Shown in pieces: positions 55,288 through 64,000 of a stretch of DNA of 64,000 bases (positions are counted from its first letter, which is position 1; every line of letters starts with the position of its first letter). The notes under the pieces are model-generated. The model did not search any database. It had not been told where the DNA came from and was given only the letters and a program-made list of their open reading frames with translations. This stretch comes from Pisaster brevispinus (taxonomy: Eukaryota; Echinodermata; Asteroidea; Forcipulatida; Asteriidae). A program made the position numbers and the translations under genes. The stretch is taken from the NCBI GenBank assembly GCA_023634235.1, contig JAMKCF010000018.1, positions 7,266,768-7,330,767 on the forward strand, in the 5' to 3' direction.

Positions 55288-55850
55288 GACTGAATCCATC
55301 AAACTCAGACTCAGATAAGATCAGTATGCCTGGCCTCATGCTAAGCATGGTGGGTTTGGCTGTGCAGTACTGAATCCATCAAACTTAGACTCTGATAAGA
55401 TTGGTATGCCTGGCCTCATGCTAAGCATGGTTGGTTTGGTTGTGCAGTACTGAATCCATCAAACTCAGACTCTGATAAGATTGGTATGCCTGGCCTCATG
55501 CTAAGCATGGTTGGTTTGGCTGTGCAGTACTGAATCCATCAAACTCAGACTCTGATAAGATTGGTATGCCTGGCCTCATGCTAAGCATGGTTGATTTGAC
55601 TGTGCAGTACTGAATCCATCAAACTCAGACTCTGATAAGATTGGTATGCCTGGCCTCATGCTAAGCATGGTTGGTTAGGCTGTGCAGGACTGAATCCATC
55701 AAACTCAGACTCTGATAAGATTGGTATGCCTGGCCTCATGCTAAGCATGGTTGGTTTGGCTGTGCAGTACTGAATCCATCAAACTCAGACTCTGATAAGA
55801 TTGGTATGCCTGGCCTCATGCTAAGCATGGTGTGTTTGGCTGTGCAGCAT
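55288..55850. repeat. 80-bp tandem array (7 units)
   Basis: TGAATCCATC recurs at 55291, 55371, 55451, 55531, 55611, 55691 and 55771, exactly 80 bp apart. Each unit holds GACTCTGATAAGATTGGTAT, GCCTGGCCTCATGCTAAGCA and TGG.TTGG.TGTGCAG. Substitutions only, no length change. Confidence 0.95.
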
Positions 55851-56864
55851 TGGATCTATCAAATTCAAATGGTGTAAAACCAACCCCTTTTTTGGGGGGG
55901 GGGGGGGTGGGGGTTATATTCCAGGACTGAAGTTTACAAACCATGGCATGAACAAGTTTTGATTTAAAACAAACTATCACTACAAGTTTTATTTTAAAGT
56001 TATTAACGAAAATATATTTCTTAACATGCCTTCATTTAAAAACAAAACCAAAATTGTTTTGAACTTCAAACATGACTCCAGCAATACTCAAAAAAGTACA
56101 AACAAATTCTTCCACAATTTTCCGTCATCTTTTATAATTTTTTGACAACCTTCAAAGTTAACCATACAGCAAGTTCAATACAGACCCTGAATAAGATAAA
56201 CGAATAAATTTAAATGAATTAACTTGAGATACCATACTGAGAATTACAATGTTAAAACAAATATTAAAATCACGAAGAAACATTTACAGAGACAAAATTA
56301 ACCCACCATACCATCAATCGAATTTAGCATTACACCTGTAGACTCTGATAAGATTGGTATGCCTGGCCTCATGCTATTAGTATTAGCATGGTGGGTTTGG
56401 CTGTGCAGTACTAAATCCAGCAAACCCAGACTCTCATACTGTCATAAGATTGGCTGGCCTCATGCTAAGCATGGTTGGTTTGACTGTGCAGTACTGAATC
56501 CATCAAACTCGGGCAAAACCAGGGAAGTCTTCTATACTCTGATACGCCCTGCCCCACGCAAGCTTAGACGGTATTTGATGCAGCAAATCTATTGGGTTTC
56601 ATGTTTTAACGTTTTCTGAGGTTTGCAAGATTTGATTTCAAGAAAAGAAAGGGGAAAAAAAAACACTAATTTTTTTTAATTTTAAGCAGCCTTTGATTTG
56701 TGCAGCACAATTGTAAGTAGATTACCGAAAACAAAATGTGTTTCTCCTACAAACCTTTGTTATGGTTGGAATCAATAACGGGTGAAAAATTACAACTTTA
56801 AGGCAGGGCCTTAGATTAGTTTTTGTCAACGTAAGGCTGAATTATAAGCCAAGTTATCAATAAA
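55851..56864. other. intergenic, with an outlying 80-bp-unit remnant
   Basis: 56340-56520 carries about two diverged units of the 80-bp repeat (GACTCTGATAAGATTGGTAT; CATGCTAAGCATGGTTGG). G-run at 55896. No gene supported. Confidence 0.6.
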
Positions 56865-57085
56865 GATACAATAAAAGTCACCTTTTAAAGTTTCATTTGA
56901 ATAGTGTTTACTTGTTGAAAAAAAAAACAGCAAATAAACTGCCGGGGTATTTTCACAAGAACGCTGAAACCATCCACGTCTAGTGAGGTGACAGCGGGTA
57001 TCAACCTCATCTCTGGCTGCAGCATACGCGAACGGACACCAACCCTCAGAAATCTGAGAAACGATTCATGCATGAACCGTTTTGT
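56865..57085. repeat. family E repeat
   Basis: ATAAAAGTCACCTTTTAAAG, CCATCCACGTCTAGTGAGGT, GACAGCGGGTATCAACCTCA, GCGAACGGACACCAACCCTC, GATTCATGCATGAACCG. Confidence 0.85.
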
Positions 57086-57949
57086 CATGTTTTATCAAAA
57101 CCATATTACTTTGAACAGAACCCTTCTTTCGAAATAGTTAATACTAACGACAGCTACAGTGTGTTTTACCCAGTAAGTTTGTATGATTATTCATTTTTGG
57201 AGTATCTACTACCAATCTACGACCATACCTCTAAGCAATTCCGAACCTTCTCCAAAAAGTTCACCAAACATAAAACAGAGATAAATATCCTAGGTCTTGT
57301 AGGAATATTTCTGGTCTAGTGAAAATTCTGAGTATGACTTGCTGTCTAGCTAAGATTTTCTTAAAACTCAAGCCCTGTTGTCACAATTGTATTTTTTATT
57401 TTCTACTCTAAAACGCTATCAGTTTTGAGATTGGCATAAAAATAAGTACCATTTTGGTTTTTTTTTACATTTGCCACATCTTCAAATACTTTACAAATCT
57501 GGAATACATGTGAAACTTTGAAAAGCTTCAATATCTTTACTGGTCTAAATGTTACCTGTTAACAAAACATGTAAACAACACGTAAACAACACAAAAACAA
57601 AATAAACCTGTGTATAATCAAGGTGTTTTAAACAAAGCCCCCCCCCCAAAAAAAAAAAAAAAACACTTAACAAACTGTTTGCAAGGGGTGCGTTTTGGAC
57701 AACAACGACCCCAAATTTTGTAAAGCTTCTCACTTGTTACATAAACTGAATGATTTTGCTAACACATCAAACAATGGCGGCATACACCTTTGTGCAACTC
57801 TTCAGTCTAGCTTTGTGCATTAGAACATAAGTGATTGAAATGCCATTTCGGTAATCAATAATTGATTAAAAAGTTTAATTGATTGGGATGTTTCACAGCG
57901 TAATATTATCTGTTACCAGCTAAAATGACAAATAATGTCGGCTGTTCTT
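57086..57949. other. intergenic, nothing recognised
   Basis: Should contain the 3' UTR and cleavage site of the minus-strand SR gene. The minus strand has AATAAA at about 57391-57396, roughly 950 nt past the stop codon, the only canonical signal noticed. Confidence 0.35.
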
Positions 57950-58255
57950 GGCAAAACTGTCCGCAGCAAATACAATTTTCTACAGAGCGGACTTCTGAAT
58001 ACGGGGCCTTGTAAACTATGTACATGGAGATGATGTTCAACTGCTAAGCATGGACAGGTTAGTTACCAGCCAAAAATATCAACTATGAATGAGATTTAAA
58101 ATGTTTATGCCTGGTACACTGCAAATTACGTTTAGGATTCTTTGTCACTATAGGAACCCAAGCCCGGACCCCAATGTCATAAAACTGTTAAGCCTGATAA
58201 CTATCGGTTACCAGCTAACTTGTGAAGCAGTACTTTTTGCTCAACAGCTTTACAA
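57950..58255. mobile_element. family D elements (two partial copies)
   Basis: GCTAAGCATGGACAGGTTAG, TTACCAGCCAAAAATATC, CCCAATGTCATAAAACTGTT and TATCGGTTACCAGCTAAC. Confidence 0.55.
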
Positions 58256-58339
58256 ACTGGCGCCCAGTTCACCAACGATAAAACACACCCCCCAAGTTAA
58301 AAAAAAACTAAAACTGTAAGAACGAGTTGTTTACTCAAC

Positions 58340-61300
58340 TCAGTCCGAATCCTCACTCCCTCTTGACCGCTGTCGTTTGTCGCCGTTCCGCTCGCCCCCG
58401 TTACTTCGGGGAGAGCTGTTTGAACGGCTTCGGGTGCGGCTACGCCGCGGAGTGCCACTACGGCTGCGTCGTGGTGTGCGGCTACGCCGCGGTGATTTGC
58501 TGTTACGCGGTGACCTGCTGCGGCGGGGGCTGCGACTGCGTTTCCGGCTGTTTGAGCGGCTGTGGCTCTTTCTGTAATTGAAAAAATTGGTCCAAAAATC
58601 AAGAACAATGGTTTGGAATAACAAGGTATAAGAAATAACTTGAACTTTGTTGCAATTGCAGGGCTCGAATTTAGGGAGAAAATCAACAGGACTGCGGGGC
58701 TTGTAAGCTCAACAATTTTACTGAACCTAATCTGTTTTTAAAAGACCAGAATCATAATGGGCAAAAAACCAAAAACACACAAACAGTTTAACAGATACAT
58801 TATACTTCATCTTATTTTTAACAAGTACCAGACAATATTGATCTTATTCGTCTAAAGGGAATGTACATTTGTTCAGCATTTTGTCAAAGTTGAAAATATT
58901 ACATTTGGGCGTTATTTTCAAATGAAAAACACAAGACCGTTTGACTTGTCCGGTCGTGAGTTTGTTGGCCTGCAACTTAACCACTGGCCTCAGGCCTGCC
59001 GTTCACTGTAAATTTCAACCCCTGGGTGGTTAGAAAAACTTTCTTTTTCTATCTTGCATAAGTGAGGCTCCATGCCAAAGTTACCAAAGTATTTGTTTTT
59101 GTTAGTGAGATCTAATGTTTTTCAACTTCAATCACAAATTTCTTGTGGCGGCCATATTTGTTGGGCCCTGCTTTTGAGCTTGTCAGGACGATGCGTACAG
59201 CAACAGATTTTTAAATGACTTGAATTTTTGTTGTAGCAGATCCTCTTCTTTAAGTGTGTTGTTTAATGCAAAATACAGAATTACTGCCTAATCAAGTGTT
59301 TTTACACTGACGCAACATTTTGATTTGATTTGAACAAAATTTCAAACCGAAATGCTCTGGGGCAGCCAACATAAGTCTATGGAATACTGGACTATCCAAT
59401 ACAAATTCCATCATTTACCGCTTTCCTTTGAAGCTACGATCACGGCTGCGGCTTCGTCGGCTCACAGGGCTGCGGCTACGCCTACGGGGTGGACTGCGGC
59501 TGCGTCTCCGTGGGGGGCTGCGACTCCGCCGCCTGACGGGACTACGACTTCTGGAGCGGTAGCCACGGCGCCTATGAAACACAGCAAATAACAGACATGA
59601 AATAGTTGTTGGTTCCCCCTTCTTATGTACAAAATGGTCCTGCAGCTGTTTGATGTGCTGAAAAAAGGAAGCATACCAGTCATGTATGGCTACACACTCC
59701 AGTTCGGATGTTCCTACATTATCAAGCATGGCGGCGATGTTTTTGTTTGCTTAAGTGGTCAGACTTCACAGCTTGCAGCCCGACATTTGTGGAATCGAAC
59801 TAGGGTGCTGCCCAGAAACCGTAACGGTGTCTTTTTACTGGAATACATTTACTAGTTTAGTGGTTTCTGTGGGCGTTGAAGTTCGACCAATAATTGTTGG
59901 AGAGAGACTAGCCTTTGCGTGTTTGACGCAAATCCCTTGGCGGGATTCGAACCCCCATGCTGTCAGCTAGAATGGGGGTCAGGGTCTCCTCTGGGACATC
60001 CCATTATGACTTCACACACCCTTCTCTATATTTCTATTACGTGTAAAACTTTTCTTGTAAATAAGCAGTTTCAACAAGAGCTTTTTTTCGGCTACCGTCA
60101 AAACGTGTTGGCAAACATCTAAAAAAAAAAAAACTCATTACCTCCGATCTCTGGAACGAGAACGTGATCTCGAACGATATCTGTGGGAAAGAAAATTAAA
60201 CCACCCATCATACAAAAATTCTCAAATAAAATCAATCTATCCTCTTCCACCCTTTGATAAATTACAAAAATACCATCTGTAAAACTTAATTTGTAGTTAG
60301 TTCAAAAGTGTGTACATCTAGACTATTTTTTGTAGGCTATTAAAACACAAAAATGAGCACATAAAAAGTCTGCTTATAAGAAGGTTACCAGCCAAAGTGC
60401 CATTGTATATGTACTGTATGAGACTGGATCCCTGTTTATTTTTGCTTAGCAGAAATTTGTTAAACTTAGCCCCAGCTTTTTTCAGTGGGAAGACAAACCC
60501 TAAACTAACCTAACCCTCCAAAAACCAACTAAATGTTTTGGTTGATTCTGTTGGACTGAGGACTGCAGTCACTGCACTAGTAAACTGATTATGCTTTGCA
60601 TGGGATCAGGCATACCACCATAATCAGAGTCCAACAATTGGGTGTTGAGTTACTGAATGGTGTTCACTGGTGTTGGACTGAGTACTGCACCAGTAAACTG
60701 ATCAGGTTTTACATGGGATCAGGCATCCCACCATAATCAGAGTCAAACTTCCTTTCACAGAGCAAAAGCCTGTATCTCAAGAAACAAATTCATAAGACTT
60801 TTTCTCAAGACATGACAAGTTTTAGAATGAAGTACTGTTTAGAGTTCTTTAATTACCTTGATCGACCATATCCCCCAAAACCGCCACCTGGTGGAAATAA
60901 CAAGATAAAAAGTTTAAATTTGCTGAATTTGTTTGAGAAATCGGAATCAAAAGATTTGTTAGATATTTCACAAAATGCCAGATCACCCCTTCTACTGCCT
61001 GTCTGACAATTCAATATCCGTCTCTATACTGCAGGCTGGCACAGTGCATTTCGCCCAAAACCACAGTGGATGAATATTCAAGGGTCATACAGTAGGAGGG
61101 TTGACTGTGTACTGCGTAGAGGCATTCACCACATGTTATCATACAGCAGGCTGGCATAGTTTGTCTATGATTCTAAACCGCAGTGGATGATATTTAATGG
61201 TCAAAGAGTAGGAGGGTTGACTGTGCTGTAGGTGCATTCACCACGTGGTATCATATTGCAGGCTGGTACAGTTTATCATTCAAAGTCACAGTGGATGATA

Positions 61301-61675
61301 TTAGATGGTCAGACAGTAGGAGGGTTAATCGTTGTTAAACTTTATTGATGCATTAACAAGAAGATGAACTTGACTTACGGTATCCTCTGGTGTCGCTGCG
61401 ACAAGCTCGAGCAAAGTGGCCTATTCCACCACACTTGTAACACTCATCATCGCTCTGTGTGGTCCAAACAAACAAAAATCAACAATCCACCATTATTGAC
61501 TTTGATATTAAGTTTTTTTTTGGTGATAAGCAGTCATTTGTAAAAGAACGCAAGACAGTGTTTGTTTGACGTTACATGTACATGTACTTACCACTCCGCG
61601 CTTTGGTCCCCGTGCCCATTCAACCACGATGCTCTGCCCACATATCTCCTGGCGATCTTCAAACTTCTGAGCATC
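58340..61675 (-). CDS. RSZ-type SR splicing factor (SRSF7/9G8-like), 3' part, six exons
   Basis: Exons in transcript order: 61675-61592, 61454-61379, 60887-60857, 60180-60142, 59571-59419, 58571-58340. All GT-AG junctions keep frame for 204 residues plus TGA. The first exon is the end of an RRM (DAQKFEDRQEICGQSIVVEW, then ARGPKRG). The second is a CCHC zinc knuckle, CYKCGGIGHFARAC (C-x2-C-x4-H-x4-C). A short GGFGGYGRSR linker and an RS domain of about 130 residues (RSRSRSP, RRSRSPPRR, PRRSRTPRRSRS) follow. SR proteins with RRM, knuckle and RS tail bind exonic enhancers and export mRNA from the nucleus (family knowledge). The start codon and the first ~60 RRM residues were not found up to 64000. 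The donor of the 59419 exon (CG|GTAAAT) contains an in-frame TAA, so intron retention would truncate the RS domain. Confidence 0.88.
58572..59418 (-). other. SR-gene intron, candidate retained intron
   Basis: 846-bp last intron. Its donor reads CGG TAA in the coding frame, so the spliced and unspliced forms differ by the last 77 residues. Contains ACCCAGGGGTTG-type repeats; nothing else recognised. Confidence 0.5.
60365..60475. mobile_element. family D element in an SR-gene intron
   Basis: AAGTCTGCTTATAAGAAGGT, TACCAGCCAAAGTGCC, CTGGATCCCTGTTTATTTTT, GCTTAGCAGAAATTTG. Confidence 0.7.
60580..60745. repeat. inverted, diverged units related to the 80-bp array
   Basis: CATGGGATCAGGCATACCAC and CATGGGATCAGGCATCCCAC, each followed by ATAATCAGAGTC, are about reverse complements of GACTCTGATAAGATTGGTATGCC. 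Similar text recurs at 62615-62765. Confidence 0.65.
61028..61330. repeat. ~115-bp tandem repeat in an SR-gene intron (3 units)
   Basis: GCAGGCTGGCA/TACAGT, CACAGTGGATGA, GGTCA.ACAGTAGGAGGGTT and GCATTCACCAC recur three times at roughly 110-118 bp spacing with moderate divergence. Confidence 0.85.
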
Positions 61676-64000
61676 CTATCACATATGTCATACACAAGAA
61701 ATTGTTTTGAATACACACAAATATTCTTAAAAATGAAAGAAAACAGACTAAACATTTCATCCAGTCTCCTTCAACAAAGAAAGTTTTTTCAGTTTACATT
61801 ACAGGAAGGTCTTAAAATAATTAATGGTTCATTTAGTTGTTGGTTTTTGTTTTTGTATTATCAATTTGTTTAGTGTTTTATTTCTTGGACATTCAAGCGG
61901 CAATAGACTGATCATTAAGCTCCGCCCATTACACATTGGCCAATCACAAGACAGAACACACACCCAAAAGCCTGCAAAAATTTGACACTTTAATATAACA
62001 TAACAAAATACTAACAAGTTTCCACCATTTGGATTGCTGTGTCATGTCTTTTGTGTGTGTGGCAGGCAGGCAGAGCAAAACACACATGTCGTCGCCAACA
62101 TGGGGACCTTTTGAAGTGGTTGTTACAATGGGCGGAGCTTAATATATCACGCCATCGTTAGTGATTGTTAGCAAAACTCACCTGAAAAAATACCTGGCAG
62201 AAAAAAGTCAGGGCAGAAACCAACCATCATTCATAGCTCCTCCCGTTTAAAACAAATCCTTCAACTTTCAGAATGTTTACGTCAAACCAGTTTAAATTTA
62301 GAGCTTTCTCTTTTAATTATATTTATGTCAAAATTACCGAAGACCCTAAACTGGTTTTTAGACATGTCAGAGCATTTACTGATTCAAATTTGAGGATGAT
62401 TTTAGAGCCCATTGAAGCTCTGTCAATAATCAACTTAAATTTAGGAGTTTCTCTATTGGAATAAGTTTGACTATTTCTTTGCCATGGTTACTACCCAAGA
62501 CAGACCTACATGTAGTCTCACTAGACAAAAATATTCCACCAACTTTCTTATTAGACCCCTTGAAACGGTCCAGAATCCTCCAAAATCCTACTCGGGAAGT
62601 TGTCTGACTTTTAGTATGAGTCAAGGCATACCAATCAGAGTCCAAACATTTGGGTGTTGGATTATCATAGAGTGGAGTGTTTTGTCGGATTTGGTGCTGT
62701 ACCCCCAAACCACCCACTCTTAGCATGAGGCCAGGCATAGCAATCTGATCAGAATCAAAACAGTTGGGTGTTGATTCAAAGTGGAGTGGAGGATTTTGGA
62801 GGGTATGGGAACGTCTCTAGCCAAAGACACTAGGGGTGAAAGTTAACATTCTTAAAGACGACACTGATAAAAAAAATGTAAAAACAAAAAATCTACCTAA
62901 GAAGGAGTTATTCCTTCAAAATAAGAAAATATCACACACTTAGCTAACGCCAAACCAATAATAACCAAGATAAGTTCTAACTTAACTTGTGTCTGATGAA
63001 GGGGAGAGAGCCTTTAAAAGTTAGAACGGTGAAAACATCACTCAGAAATCTTCCTTTGTTTTAAACACTAGTGATTTTTTTGTCAGTTTTGCTTCTCGGG
63101 GGGGGGGGGGGGGGGGGGGTAGGATTGGATTGAGTGACCCCTACATTCACTTATCGGTTCTTTTGAACCAAAAGTAACATTGCAAATAATTGTAACCGAC
63201 CATCCATCTTGACTCGCAAGTACACAGCTCAGCTTGCCAGTTTATGATAGAAGCTCAAACGTCTTGGGGTATGGAGATGGTCGGGGTGGGGAGGGGGGGG
63301 GGGGGGTTAGAAGTTATCTTGGCTATTTATGTATGGCATTTGCTTCTCATTACGTACTCTAAGGAACTATATGTGCCGTCAATCGCCCCTGGCCCTGTAA
63401 AGGAGGTGTCAGGTAGACATGAAAAGCTGCCCATTGTAGGCCCGGGTATCGTTAGGATCTGCAGCGGTCAGCGCTAGTGTTTCGGACACACTAGCAAGTC
63501 ACACGGCTTTATGGTGGAGCTACTAATTTGGGTAGAGCGCCCTCTTGCAATCAGAAATGTGGGACTCAGGTTTGGTAGCTTGTCTTCGCCGCACGTCGGT
63601 TTTGGTAGTGATTTGAGACTTTAAGGGTAAAGCGCCCTCTTGTGGCCAGGAAATGGGGTATCTAGAGCCTCCGAGAACTCGTCTCTGAGTGGTCAGGAGG
63701 GGATAGTGGTTGATGGCTGAGGTGGGTTGGTAGCGACACCCCCGGCTTCAATCTCTGGCCGTAAAGGTAGCGTTTAAAGGCATTTAGGTAGTGACAACCA
63801 ACGTCATTCAATCGGACTTGGTAGTGACCGAGAACTTTTTAGGTAGGCAAAGGAACTCTGTGCAAATGTAATCATTCAAGAAATAAGTGTCAATAAAATA
63901 AATCAACAAAAGCATCCAAAAGTAACATTGAAAATAAACTTATATAGCAGAAGTAAATTCGATTCAGGAAAGAAGGTGTTTGTTTTTTTTAACTACTCAA
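61676..64000. other. probable SR-gene intron or upstream region, no coding exon confirmed
   Basis: No RRM exon found on the minus strand. A 12-nt block at 62182-62193 is flanked by a perfect acceptor (TTTTTCTGCCAG) and donor (GTGAGT) and would add Val-Phe-Phe-Gln in phase 0. Poly-G tracts at about 63099-63119 and 63291-63307. Two copies of AGCGCCCTCTTG lie at 63536 and 63630. Confidence 0.45.

Noticed and set aside
57068..57319. 83-codon frame after a family E repeat
   Set aside because: Other E copies have no equivalent frame, and no domain or splice context is visible.
62430..62738. 102-codon minus-strand frame that might hold the missing RRM start
   Set aside because: Its content (MPGLMLRVGGLGVQ) is the translated 80-bp-type repeat, with no RNP motifs.

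Overview
The window is eukaryotic genomic DNA: AT-rich, gene-poor, packed with short non-coding repeats, with small exons (74-177 nt internal) split by GT-AG introns. Protein similarity, a TTAGGG telomere-type array and several tRNA-derived SINE and foldback families point to a marine invertebrate deuterostome. An echinoderm is my best guess, but nothing here proves the species.

Three genes are supported. (1) A two-exon PNT (Pointed/SAM) gene of the ETV6/TEL-Yan type, + strand, 30866-32274, with a phase-compatible candidate upstream exon at 26702-26873. Its reading frame ends 39 codons after the PNT domain, a canonical AATAAA follows 22 nt later, and no ETS DNA-binding domain was seen. (2) A complete cytosolic non-specific dipeptidase (CNDP2), + strand, 36457-50750, 13 coding exons, 478 codons, all metal-binding and catalytic residues present. 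(3) The 3' part of an RSZ-type SR splicing factor (end of RRM, CCHC zinc knuckle, long RS tail), - strand, 58340-61675, six exons; the start of its RRM was not found and probably lies beyond position 64000. CNDP2 and the SR gene are convergent with about 7.6 kb between their stop codons. A lone exon-like reading frame at 84-232 (- strand) may belong to a gene running off the left edge.

The first 26 kb is mostly intergenic repeats. Families, named here for reference: SINE-A (tRNA-like head, five or more copies), SINE-B (tRNA-Ser/Leu-like head), SINE-C (a third tRNA-like head), D (very abundant foldback starting near CAATTTCATAAAG), E-M (other dispersed or foldback units), plus a 5'-truncated LINE (9698-10015) and a possible LINE ORF1 relic (22148-22410). 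Tandem arrays: (AAC)n at 430-680, a 41-bp minisatellite at 10264-10909, TTAGGG at 16165-16343, a 30-bp minisatellite at 38392-39475 inside CNDP2 intron 1, a 237-bp unit at 50915-51625 in the CNDP2 3' region, an 80-bp unit at 55288-55850, and a ~115-bp unit at 61028-61330 in an SR-gene intron.

The points most worth a second look are the apparently ETS-less PNT protein, the hammerhead-ribozyme-like GAAACGTC repeats, a CNDP2 splice acceptor built against a SINE, and a 208-bp terminal-inverted-repeat element inserted cleanly into a minisatellite.
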